This document shows positions 1-7,341 of a DNA stretch of 7,612 nucleotides, one piece after another. This DNA is from Clostridiales bacterium. Lineage in GTDB: Bacteria > Bacillota > Clostridia > Saccharofermentanales > UBA5734. Where the stretch lies: NCBI GenBank assembly GCA_007135995.1, contig SLHU01000404.1, forward strand, positions 1 to 7,612, written 5' to 3'. The stretch's first letter is position 1. Each line of letters opens with the position of its first letter. The translations under genes and the position numbers were made by a program. The notes beneath the pieces are model-generated. The model was not told the DNA's origin and made no database searches. It was given only the letters and a program-made list of their open reading frames with translations.

Positions 1-2306
1 ATCCATTCTACAATAGATCCGTACGCATAATGGTTGAGTGAGTTCATGCCCAGCTCACCAAACTTCCCGTCCGGCAGCAGCGAATTCCAGCGTTCCCAGA
101 TGGTTGTCGCACCCATTTTGACCGCGTAGAGCCAGCTTGGAAAATCATCATTCAACAGCAGGCGATACGCGATATCGTTGTACCCATTTTCTGACAGCAC
201 CCGGCAAATATATGGGGTTCCGACGAAACCTGTCTGAAGATGAACGGCGTTATCCTCCAGCTTTTGCTTGAGCGAATCAGCGACGCGTCCGCGAAAATGC
301 TGCGGCATCAAGTCGAGAAACAAGGCCAGCACATAAGCCGTCTGTGTGTCGACAGCCAGCCTGCCATTGGGCGTAAAAAACTCATTCTGAATACTGGTCT
401 TAATTTCACTGCCAAGTGCCGCATACGTCCTGGCTTCGTCTTCTTTACCTAGTACTGCAGCAGCTTTGCTGACAATGTCAGCAGAATAAGCATACAGAGC
501 GGTTGCGATGAGATCATTAGGCGTACCGCCCATCGGGCTGAACGGGTCAGGGCCATCCAGTGCCAGCCAGTCGCCAAAATGAAACCCTGTGTTCCAGAGT
601 CGGTCACCGGCATCCTGCGACTGAATATAGTCCACCCAACCCTTCATGCTGTCAAATTGCTGATCTAAAATTCTCTTGTCCGCATAATGCAGATAAAGAT
701 TCCACGGAATGACTGTCGCCGCCTCGCCCCAGGCAGTTGATCCGCCAGCTAAAAAGCCGTTCTTCTGCCCTTTGCCCATGGTAAAGGTTGGCACTACATG
801 CGGGACTGTTCCTGACTCCTTTTGCTCGAGCGCCAGGTCATAAAGGAACTTGTGAAAAAAAGCATCTGTGTCCATATTGAAACAAGCGGTTCCGGAGAAA
901 ACCTGCGCATCACCAGTCCAGCCCATCCGTTCATCGCGCTGCGGGCAATCAGTGGGTACGTCCAGGAAATTGCCTTTTTGTCCCCAGAGCGCGTTTCTAA
1001 ACAACTGATTGACAAGCGGGTTGGAGGTTTCAATATGACCAATCGGTTCCATGTCTGAGTAGATCACGCATCCGGTAAAATCATCTGTGCTGATGTCTCC
1101 CGGCCAGCCTTCAATTTTGACATAGCGGAAACCATAGAATGTAAAATGCGGCTGCACAACAGTTGGTTTTCCGTCTGAAACATAATGGTATTCAGCTTTC
1201 GCCGATCTGAGATTCTCTCTGTAAAAGCAGCCTTCCTGCATTTCCTCACCGTATTGAAGAAATATTTCAGTGCCTGCAGGTGCGTTGACCTTAAACCTCA
1301 CCCAGCCAACCATGTTCTGACCCATATCCAGCACGACTTCTTGTTTCGGAGTATGAATGACTTTAACCGGTTCCAGCTCTTCCATAATCCGAACTGGAAC
1401 ACTGCGCCTTGCCTCAAGCCGCTCAAATCCGATATCAGCCTTTTTCACGCCCGCCCAATCAGCGTCATCTAAACTCGAAGATGACCACTCCTCGATTTTT
1501 TTATTTGCGTCATACACCTCTCCGTCATAAATATTGCTCATCTGCACCGGGCCGGCTGCGGCTTTCCATGAAGCGTCCGTCGCGATGATCTCTGTGCTGC
1601 CATCGGTGTACACAATATCAAGATCACATAAAAGCGCGTAGGTGTCTCCATAAATATTCTCGCCCAGATTACTAAACCCGAAACGGCCTTTATACCAGCC
1701 AGCGCCCAGCATGGCGCCGACAGCATTTTCACCAGACTCGAGCAGATCTGTGACATCAAAGGTCTGGTACTGGATCCATTTATCATATGCGTTGCAGAAA
1801 GGCGTGAAATACTCATCACTGACTCTTTTTCCGTTGATCTCAAGGTGATACAATCCAAGCCCGCTGATGTAAATGCTTGCTGACTGAACCGGTTTACTCA
1901 GAAAGAATCCTTTGCGCAGCAAAGGATGAACGTCTTTGTCTTCCCAGTCCGGGGTGATCCATTCCCCTGACCAGGCTTCATTCATTTTTGCTGTTTCAAA
2001 CCAGGCGACCGGGCTTTCGATCAGCTCATCACGGTCTGTCCAGACATTCACCTTCCAGTAATAGCGCGTACGCGGTGCCAGCTTTATCTCAGGCTGATAG
2101 CCTAGGCTATCGATATCCGTACACCGTCCGCTGTCAATGACTATATTTTCAAACTGATCATCGCCGGCAATAACAACCCTCGCCGCTGTCTGCACTGACG
2201 CGCCGGGCGCCGCCGTTACCCAGCTGAAGCTGGGTTTCCCGAGATTAAATCCCATTGGATTTTTCATGCGATTACATCTCATGTTGTAAATACTTGACTG
2301 TTTCAT
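1..2306 (-). CDS. alpha-L-rhamnosidase, glycoside hydrolase family 78 (3' end cut by window edge)
   Basis: Cleaves terminal alpha-L-rhamnose from plant glycosides or polysaccharides (EC 3.2.1.40, inverting). The reading frame is open from the ATG at 2306 to the window edge: 768 codons with no stop. No signal peptide is visible, so the enzyme is probably cytoplasmic and acts on imported rhamnosides. Domains seen: an N-terminal Ig-like module with NPMGFNLGKPSFSW (residues 16-29); a Bac_rhamnosid_N-type module from about 112 (ISGLGLYHLEINGKRV); a beta-sandwich with LDMGQNMVGWVRF near 325; and the (alpha/alpha)6 catalytic domain from about 418. The signature DCPQRDERMGWTGD holds E459, the expected general acid, and D466. 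WERW near the left edge holds E738, the expected general base. Family members of this layout usually exceed 850 residues, so the C-terminal beta domain is probably missing here. The start is supported by GGAGG 10 nt upstream. Family assignment is very secure; substrate is not. Confidence 0.95.
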   Translation of the reverse strand, partial: MKQSSIYNMRCNRMKNPMGFNLGKPSFSWVTAAPGASVQTAARVVIAGDDQFENIVIDSGRCTDIDSLGYQPEIKLAPRTRYYWKVNVWTDRDELIESPVAWFETAKMNEAWSGEWITPDWEDKDVHPLLRKGFFLSKPVQSASIYISGLGLYHLEINGKRVSDEYFTPFCNAYDKWIQYQTFDVTDLLESGENAVGAMLGAGWYKGRFGFSNLGENIYGDTYALLCDLDIVYTDGSTEIIATDASWKAAAGPVQMSNIYDGEVYDANKKIEEWSSSSLDDADWAGVKKADIGFERLEARRSVPVRIMEELEPVKVIHTPKQEVVLDMGQNMVGWVRFKVNAPAGTEIFLQYGEEMQEGCFYRENLRSAKAEYHYVSDGKPTVVQPHFTFYGFRYVKIEGWPGDISTDDFTGCVIYSDMEPIGHIETSNPLVNQLFRNALWGQKGNFLDVPTDCPQRDERMGWTGDAQVFSGTACFNMDTDAFFHKFLYDLALEQKESGTVPHVVPTFTMGKGQKNGFLAGGSTAWGEAATVIPWNLYLHYADKRILDQQFDSMKGWVDYIQSQDAGDRLWNTGFHFGDWLALDGPDPFSPMGGTPNDLIATALYAYSADIVSKAAAVLGKEDEARTYAALGSEIKTSIQNEFFTPNGRLAVDTQTAYVLALFLDLMPQHFRGRVADSLKQKLEDNAVHLQTGFVGTPYICRVLSENGYNDIAYRLLLNDDFPSWLYAVKMGATTIWERWNSLLPDGKFGELGMNSLNHYAYGSIVEW

Positions 2307-2395
2307 CTCTTGTCATCCTCCATTTTTTTTTTTGCAGCAGATAACTGATCTGAATTATGGCTGTGTCTACCTTCAGGGCAGGGCTGAAACAAACC
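2307..2395 (-). other. Gap between permease and rhamnosidase genes: no terminator seen
   Basis: This 89-nt gap holds only two short 5-bp inverted repeats on the minus strand (TTCAG/CTGAA and CAGAT/ATCTG), neither followed by a T run. I see no convincing -35/-10 pair; the best is TAGACA with TTATCT at a 19-nt spacing, which is poor. Read-through from the permease gene into the rhamnosidase gene is therefore plausible. Confidence 0.5.
2317..2333 (-). promoter_or_regulatory. Ribosome binding site of the rhamnosidase gene behind an A11 tract
   Basis: Read on the minus strand, eleven consecutive A residues (2333-2323) are followed by TGGAGG. The GGAGG core (2321-2317) sits 10 nt before the ATG at 2306, which decides that start over two out-of-frame ATGs at the same site. 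The A tract may keep the site unstructured. A run this long in this position can also vary in length between isolates, changing spacing upstream of the SD but not the reading frame. Confidence 0.75.
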
Positions 2396-5254
2396 TTACT
2401 CTTCGCCCATTTTAATCACCTGATTAAACTTCAGTTTGATCAGAATAACGGTCAAAAGTGCGAATATGGCGAGCAGCATAACACTCAAGAAACCATAAAG
2501 CCTTATATGATCTACATACTGGCTGATCACCAGAAAGGGCGGGACCTGGTCATCTGCCCGGTAGGCAACTGAAACAAACGGCACAAACAAACGACTAACC
2601 CAGTTGCCGATAATCATGCCAATTACGGTAGCCGCAATTGAAATCATCAGCTGTTCCCAAACAATCATCTGAATGAGCTTCATTAAGGAAACGCCCATCG
2701 CCCTGAATGTACCAAATTCAAAAAGTCGCTTGCGAATAGCCAGTATCCAGTATATCAGAAGACCCAGGAACGTAATGCTCATGGATGTCATAAAACCCAG
2801 CGTTGTCGCGCCATTTAAGCCTATATTGCCAGGGCCGCTTCGAATCGTGGTGATCTCCTGGTGTGAGTCGCGCAGGCCGGTAATCATCAGATTGTTCGCC
2901 TCCAGGCTTTCATATAACTCTGAACTGCTCGCGCCTTCCTCATATCGCATCCATAATTCATAGGGTTCAAGTCCCATATAAGCATGCACATAAGAAAGAT
3001 TCGCCACAATTAAAGTTGGACCAGTTGCTGTTTCACCCATCCTCAGACCTTCACCTGAGTCATCACCACGAATCGGATTCCAGGCGGGCCAGAAATCGAT
3101 GACGCCATAAATGGTAAAAACTTCATTGTTCGTTCCGGTCCAGCCAATATGAAGCGGATCTCCCAGTTCAAGATTATAATGATCAAAGAGCGAACGGGAT
3201 ACCAGAACTGCGGACGGGTCAAGTGAGAGCAGATTCAAATACTGATTAATATGATACGGCCGCAGCAGATCATGTCTTAACCAGGCAACATTTCCGAAAT
3301 CATATGGATCGACAGCCATAAACCTTACACTGTCATTGCTGAAGGCCGGTCCGCGAACGTTCACCCTGTCATGTCTGAAGACTCTGGCAACATGCGCTAC
3401 TTCTGGCAATTCATCAAATCTGCTGACCGGCGGTTCAATATAGCGGATCTGTGATATTTCCGCTGATCCGGTGGTTGTCGTAACCGTGTCATACTGCCAT
3501 AGAGGCATAAGCGATACATCACTGCCTACATGGTACAAAATTCTGTCGTCCATGTTATTGTTGATCGTTCGGGCTATATTGGCGCTGAAAAGTCCGGTCG
3601 CAAGCGTCATGATCAGAAATAAAATAATAAACTGATATTGGCCAAATGAGCGAGATACGCGCAGTAGCGTTTCGTATAATGAGATGGACAGCCATCGCTT
3701 TGTGAAGGCATACAGAATGCGCAAAACAAATGGATACAACCGTAAAAACAACAGGCCTGAACCCAGCACAAAAAAGGTTGACGTTATAAAAATGAGCGGA
3801 CTGATATTCAGATCAACGGCGTCAGCGCCGGTAATTTCAAGAATCTGCTGATGCTGATTGAAACTATAGAGTCCATAAACAGCGATGGCCAGCAGAACAA
3901 TGTCGAGAAAGAATTTTTTCCATAAGGGTTGTTTCTTACTTCTGGACAGCTGCTGCTTGTATTCCAGAATACTCATTTTTGACGCTTTATACGCGGGCAT
4001 CAGCAACATCAACATGAAAGCAATCACCGCATACGTTGAGTATATATAGGCATCAGGGCTGATTGAGACCGGAAGAGCTGTACGTTCACTAAATTCCATA
4101 AAATCAAGAGGCGCACCCAGAATCCTGGTCATCAGCAAGCCAAAAGCGGGACCAAGCAGCATGCCGATCGCTGAAAACACCAGTCCCTGATAGAAGTATT
4201 GTAATATGATCTGCCATCGGCTGGCGCCTCTGCTTTTATAGAGCGCGATCTCATTTCGATCTGACGCGATAATCAAGGATGACACCATAAAAAAGTAAAA
4301 ACACAGCATCAGCAATATAGGGACATTCAGGGTTAAAAGCAGCAGTTTCATCTGTTCTTCCTGCACCTGATACTGTTCGAGACTGCTGATCAGGGGCAGA
4401 CTCAGATTCGTTCTGCCGCCCATATCTTCAAGCGAACGCTGCATTGACACGTAGCCGCTCATCAGCCGGCCAATATCATGCACTTTGACCGCCCGATAAT
4501 CCAGCGCGTAGTACCATTCACTGGCGCGCATATAATTGATGTCAGCACTGACAAAATCGTTCAAAAATAAATCCATGCTGATGTAAAAACGCTGATCATA
4601 CAGCATCGACGTATAGGTCCAGTAATAGTTATCTTTATATTCAGGCCTGAAAGTGCCTACCGGCTGAACTTTTACTGGCTTGGCCTGCCCGTCAACAAAC
4701 AGGCGGATCACAAACACCTGGTCAAGCAGCATACTCATATCACGAAGGCCGGCTTCTGTCACGAGCACCTCATAAATACCGTCAATTGGCTGTTCAGCAG
4801 GCATTCTGCCGGCTGTAATTTCGATATTGTCAAATAAACTCGTCGCGGCTTTGATTTTCGCTGTTCGCTCTACAGACGCATCCACTTGAGAAGGATCATC
4901 TGGTATAACTGTTGAAAAATCGGTTTCGAAGTTACCGGTCAGCAGATGATGCGGAATACCCAGATTAGCGGGAAACTGCCGCTCAATAAAATCACGCATA
5001 CCGGCATAAGCGGCGTATCGCTCAGCAGAATCCATTTGTGAATCATAATTGAGTGTTAAAGTTGCTGCACCGGCAAATCGCCCCGAATCAAGCTGAAGCT
5101 GCTCAATTTCTTTTGTCAGCATACGCTGCAAAATCCCGCTGCTGTATATCGGGATGCTGCTGACAAGCGCAACCGCAATCACCAGTCCTATCAACAAACA
5201 TAGGGTCAGCCATCCATTGTTGAGCATCTTTCTTATAACGACCCGTATAGCCAT
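2396..5254 (-). CDS. Large FtsX/MacB-type ABC transporter permease, about 10 transmembrane segments
   Basis: A 952-residue membrane protein with the duplicated FtsX layout. Segments by hydropathy (numbered from the chosen start): TM1 15-37; extracytoplasmic domain about 38-303; TM2 304-330, TM3 352-379, TM4 402-425, TM5 448-465, TM6 485-514, TM7 539-560; second extracytoplasmic domain about 561-816; TM8 817-840, TM9 863-887, TM10 918-939. KSRGAS (340-345) and FRAMGVS (850-856) lie in the cytoplasmic loops after TM2 and TM8. This is the usual place where FtsX-family permeases contact their ATPase, and the motifs appear once per repeat as expected. Such permeases move lipids, lipoproteins or peptides, or transmit force, rather than importing sugars; the substrate here is unknown. 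The ATG at 5254 (MAIRVVIRK) has GGGGAG 6 nt upstream. An in-frame ATG at 5296 would add 14 residues but has no good ribosome site. No ATPase gene adjoins it. The family call is secure. Confidence 0.93.
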   Translation of the reverse strand: MAIRVVIRKMLNNGWLTLCLLIGLVIAVALVSSIPIYSSGILQRMLTKEIEQLQLDSGRFAGAATLTLNYDSQMDSAERYAAYAGMRDFIERQFPANLGIPHHLLTGNFETDFSTVIPDDPSQVDASVERTAKIKAATSLFDNIEITAGRMPAEQPIDGIYEVLVTEAGLRDMSMLLDQVFVIRLFVDGQAKPVKVQPVGTFRPEYKDNYYWTYTSMLYDQRFYISMDLFLNDFVSADINYMRASEWYYALDYRAVKVHDIGRLMSGYVSMQRSLEDMGGRTNLSLPLISSLEQYQVQEEQMKLLLLTLNVPILLMLCFYFFMVSSLIIASDRNEIALYKSRGASRWQIILQYFYQGLVFSAIGMLLGPAFGLLMTRILGAPLDFMEFSERTALPVSISPDAYIYSTYAVIAFMLMLLMPAYKASKMSILEYKQQLSRSKKQPLWKKFFLDIVLLAIAVYGLYSFNQHQQILEITGADAVDLNISPLIFITSTFFVLGSGLLFLRLYPFVLRILYAFTKRWLSISLYETLLRVSRSFGQYQFIILFLIMTLATGLFSANIARTINNNMDDRILYHVGSDVSLMPLWQYDTVTTTTGSAEISQIRYIEPPVSRFDELPEVAHVARVFRHDRVNVRGPAFSNDSVRFMAVDPYDFGNVAWLRHDLLRPYHINQYLNLLSLDPSAVLVSRSLFDHYNLELGDPLHIGWTGTNNEVFTIYGVIDFWPAWNPIRGDDSGEGLRMGETATGPTLIVANLSYVHAYMGLEPYELWMRYEEGASSSELYESLEANNLMITGLRDSHQEITTIRSGPGNIGLNGATTLGFMTSMSITFLGLLIYWILAIRKRLFEFGTFRAMGVSLMKLIQMIVWEQLMISIAATVIGMIIGNWVSRLFVPFVSVAYRADDQVPPFLVISQYVDHIRLYGFLSVMLLAIFALLTVILIKLKFNQVIKMGEE

Positions 5255-5260
5255 GCACGT

Positions 5261-5269
5261 CTCCCCTCT
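5261..5269 (-). promoter_or_regulatory. Ribosome binding site deciding the permease start
   Basis: AGAGGGGAG on the minus strand lies 6 nt before the ATG at 5254. It favours that start over the upstream in-frame ATG at 5296, and the protein then begins with a short basic stretch directly before TM1, as is typical of this family. Confidence 0.8.
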
Positions 5270-5327
5270 GATGATGATCAGTCCTTCGGCAGGCACATTG
5301 ATTAACTTTAGCCGCCTTGTTCAAGAT

Positions 5328-5367
5328 AAAACCGACTGCCGTCCGGTTTACACCGAACAGCAGTCGG
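5328..5367 (-). terminator. Strong intrinsic terminator after the opp operon
   Basis: On the minus strand, CCGACTGCTGTTCGGT and ACCGGACGGCAGTCGG form a continuous 16-bp stem, including two G-U pairs, closed by a GTAA tetraloop (5367-5332). TTTTATC follows at once. The plus-strand reading has no T run after the stem, so it works for minus-strand transcripts. It lies 81 nt after the stop of the last small membrane protein gene and 77 nt before the permease start, which separates the two transcription units unless it acts as an attenuator. Confidence 0.92.
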
Positions 5368-5442
5368 CAAGTTTAAAATTTCTACTATTCATTCAGGTAG
5401 TTTGAGTCCGATTCAAAGTGTCTGTTATGTTGCAGCCGCGCC

Positions 5443-5451
5443 ATTATATCA
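5443..5451 (-). promoter_or_regulatory. Possible extended -10 promoter upstream of the terminator
   Basis: TGATATAAT on the minus strand matches the extended -10 consensus TGnTATAAT exactly. Its first three bases are the TGA stop codon of the preceding gene. At a 17-nt spacing the -35 position reads CAGAGA, which matches TTGACA at only three of six places, but extended -10 promoters can work without a good -35. Transcription would begin near 5436 and meet the terminator about 70 nt later. This may be a chance match made by a TGA codon followed by A/T-rich sequence. Confidence 0.4.
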
Positions 5452-5928
5452 CTCGCCGGTCTGCTTCTCTGCTGCTTTTTTATTATCTTTGCGACGAAGC
5501 CAGATATGAGCGGCCAGCAAAACAACAGCCAAAGCAGCTTCAAAAGCCAGTGAGAGGGCATTGCCACGTGTTTGCTCAACTGGCAAGGCAATCATAATGC
5601 TGGTGGTTGACAAAGCCAAAACCGCAAAGACGATACCGGTTATAAGGCTGAAATTACGTGTCAGCCGACCCTTCTCATAGCCTTTCTGGTAATAGTGCTG
5701 ACTGTATAAAACAACGATCAGCCAGATCAGCCCAAAAATCATGAATGAACTCATATCAATGAAACGCCAGGCCCATGGCGTCACATCGCCAACCACAACC
5801 AGCACAGATTGAACGGTCCGCAATTTAAACCAGGCAAGCAGACCAGCAAATCCGGTAACACCGGCCAGCAAATGAGACGCAACACTGCCAATAATTATCT
5901 GTTTCTTTGACTTTCCAAATCCGTCCAT
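5449..5928 (-). CDS. Small membrane protein with four transmembrane segments, unknown family
   Basis: I do not recognise this family. The protein is 159 residues long and has four hydrophobic segments by eye, at about 11-35, 56-76, 93-115 and 124-144. Its ends are charged: GKSKKQ near the N-terminus and RRKDNKKAAEKQ near the C-terminus. The loop between TM2 and TM3 is basic (QKGYEKGRLTRN), which by the positive-inside rule puts both ends and this loop in the cytoplasm. The ATG at 5928 has AGAGG 7 nt upstream. An in-frame GTG at 5952 would add eight residues, but it lies ahead of that ribosome site and is less likely. The start overlaps the end of the preceding gene by 34 nt, so the two are probably translationally coupled. 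It is the last gene of the opp operon, before the terminator. A role beside the peptide transporter is suggested only by position. Confidence 0.82.
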   Translation of the reverse strand: MDGFGKSKKQIIIGSVASHLLAGVTGFAGLLAWFKLRTVQSVLVVVGDVTPWAWRFIDMSSFMIFGLIWLIVVLYSQHYYQKGYEKGRLTRNFSLITGIVFAVLALSTTSIMIALPVEQTRGNALSLAFEAALAVVLLAAHIWLRRKDNKKAAEKQTGE

Positions 5929-6317
5929 CCAAGATCCTCTCCCTTTTCCCACTGATCACGGATATGCTTAAGCTGGCTGATCACGTGCTTTCGCGTTTGT
6001 TCGTCATCAACCAGCGTTGAAATGCGCATATAGCGTATCAGTTTATCAATTCGTCTCAGGTAGACGCGCTTGGCCCGTTTCTGAATGCGGGCAATATCAT
6101 CTTCGCGCCCCCCCTGTTTATCATATTCGATCATTCTCTGGTTATATTTTTTACACCAGTCGATCGGAGCGGTTGACGTATTAAGAATAAATTCAATCGT
6201 TTCATGCTTTTTGCCAATAATTTTTCTCAGCATGAAATTCATGTACCAGATTGAAGCCAGCATCATACCGACAAGAATCACCATAAAAATAATAATTTGT
6301 ATCAAGATACCTGTCAA
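5895..6317 (-). CDS. Small membrane-anchored protein, basic cytoplasmic domain, unknown family
   Basis: I do not recognise this family. The predicted 140-residue protein has one N-terminal membrane segment (about 4-27, rich in I, M and V) with almost no residues before it. It is followed by a strongly charged, probably helical domain of about 110 residues with many K, R, D and E (for example IARIQKRAKRVYLRRIDKLIRYMR). There is no signal-peptidase or lipobox motif, so it is likely an anchored cytoplasmic protein. The proposed start is TTG at 6317, which shares TTGA with the oppF stop and has GGAG 10 nt upstream. The frame is also open further upstream inside oppF, to about 6362, but no ribosome site supports that. 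An internal ATG inside the membrane segment would cut the segment short. Tight coupling to oppF on one side and the four-segment protein on the other suggests a joint function, which is inference. Confidence 0.78.
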   Translation of the reverse strand: MTGILIQIIIFMVILVGMMLASIWYMNFMLRKIIGKKHETIEFILNTSTAPIDWCKKYNQRMIEYDKQGGREDDIARIQKRAKRVYLRRIDKLIRYMRISTLVDDEQTRKHVISQLKHIRDQWEKGEDLGWTDLESQRNR

Positions 6318-7336
6318 TTTAAATGCACTCCTACCAGGTCGAGATCCTTTGCAAAATGGCATGAAACAAAATGATCTGGTTTGACTTCATTTAAAGCAGG
6401 GGCCTGCGTTTTGCAGATGTCCTTGGCGTATTTGCAGCGCGGATGAAAATAACACCCGCTGGGCGGTTTAGCCGGGTTCGCGACCTCACCGCCAAGGATG
6501 ATCCGATTTGACTTGAGTCTCGGGTCGGGAATAGGTTTGGCGGACAAAAGCGCTTCCGTATAAGGATGCATCGGATGGGTAAATAATTCTTTCGTTGCAG
6601 CCACTTCAGCCATTTTCCCAACATACATAACCCCGACACGGTCGGATATATGCTGAATGACACTTAAGTCATGTGATATAAACAAATAACTGAGATTCAG
6701 TTCTTGCTGCAGATTCTGCAGCAGATTGAGAATTTGCGCCTGCACCGAAACATCCAGCGCCGAGACCGCTTCATCACAGACAATAAACCGCGGATCAGTT
6801 GCCAATGCTCTGGCAATGCCGATTCTTTGCCGCTGCCCACCACTGAAAGCATGTGGATACCGTTCCAGATGCCGGCTGTCCAGACCTACCATCTCAATCA
6901 GTTCTGTAACCCGATCTCTCAATGCTTTGCCAGAGGCCAGTTTATTACAGATAAGCGGCTCACCCACCAGGTTGAGAATCGTCATTCGAGGATTGAGCGA
7001 TGAATACGGATCCTGAAAAATCATCTGCATATCGCGTCTTATCATACGCAGTTTCTTGTATTCCAGCTTATTGACATCTACCATTTTGCCGTTGCTGTCA
7101 GCAAAGAAATTTGATCCGTCAGTGGGTTCGATCGCACGCAAAACACAGCGGCCCAGCGTTGTCTTCCCGCAGCCAGACTCACCGACGAGGCCAAACGTCT
7201 CGCCTTTCTTAACAAATATATCCACATCATCAACCGCTTTAACCTGCCCGATCGTTCTTTTCAAAAACGAAGAGGTGATGGGAAAATACTTTTTCAAGCC
7301 TTTGACATCTAAAATTAAATTGTTTTCTTGTGCCAT
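6314..7336 (-). CDS. oppF: Oligopeptide/dipeptide ABC transporter ATP-binding protein OppF
   Basis: One of the two ATPases that power peptide uptake from the inner face of the membrane, pairing with OppD. It has 340 residues, a normal length. All nucleotide-binding motifs are intact: Walker A GESGCGKT (52-59, K58), Q-loop FQDPYSSLNPRMT with Q108, signature FSGGQRQRIGIARALA (164-179), Walker B FIVCDE with D188 and E189, D-loop SALD, and H-loop H222. The C-terminal oligo_HPY region (HPMHPYTEALLSAKPIP) is followed by four cysteines at 295, 301, 308 and 326, the pattern that binds an iron-sulfur cluster in related DppD proteins. The ATG at 7336 is 5 nt after the oppD stop, with GGAGG inside the last oppD codons 10 nt upstream. 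The gene could equally be called dppF or appF, since substrate cannot be read from the ATPase. Confidence 0.96.
   Translation of the reverse strand: MAQENNLILDVKGLKKYFPITSSFLKRTIGQVKAVDDVDIFVKKGETFGLVGESGCGKTTLGRCVLRAIEPTDGSNFFADSNGKMVDVNKLEYKKLRMIRRDMQMIFQDPYSSLNPRMTILNLVGEPLICNKLASGKALRDRVTELIEMVGLDSRHLERYPHAFSGGQRQRIGIARALATDPRFIVCDEAVSALDVSVQAQILNLLQNLQQELNLSYLFISHDLSVIQHISDRVGVMYVGKMAEVAATKELFTHPMHPYTEALLSAKPIPDPRLKSNRIILGGEVANPAKPPSGCYFHPRCKYAKDICKTQAPALNEVKPDHFVSCHFAKDLDLVGVHLN
6328..6333 (-). promoter_or_regulatory. Ribosome binding site for the TTG-started gene after oppF
   Basis: TAGGAG on the minus strand lies within the last codons of oppF, 10 nt before the TTG at 6317. It is the only purine-rich site placed to start the downstream frame, and it supports TTG rather than the internal ATGs of the membrane segment. 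Confidence 0.6.
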
Positions 7337-7341
7337 GCTTC

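Noticed and set aside
794..1858. Several open frames on both strands of 60-106 codons
   Set aside because: All lie within the uninterrupted rhamnosidase reading frame, which carries conserved GH78 motifs throughout.
2218..2235. Hairpin ACCCAGC-TGAA-GCTGGGT early in the rhamnosidase gene
   Set aside because: The sequence encodes the conserved PSFSW motif of the family, so coding constraint explains it; there is no T run, so it is not a terminator.
5103..5324. Minus-strand open frame of 73 codons across the permease start
   Set aside because: It begins with TTG without a ribosome site and runs inside the well-supported permease gene in another frame; the composition is not protein-like.
5296..5324. 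TTGAAC at 5324-5319 as the -35 of a permease promoter after the terminator
   Set aside because: At a 17-nt spacing the -10 position reads TCAATG, a poor match, and TTAATC would be only 13 nt away; too weak to list.
5385..5591. Minus-strand frame overlapping the end of the four-segment protein, including a 19-codon ATG frame at 5444-5385 that could be a leader peptide
   Set aside because: The long form is out of frame with a clear membrane protein. The short ATG frame has no ribosome site, and its ATG overlaps the possible -10 motif, so it would not be on that transcript.
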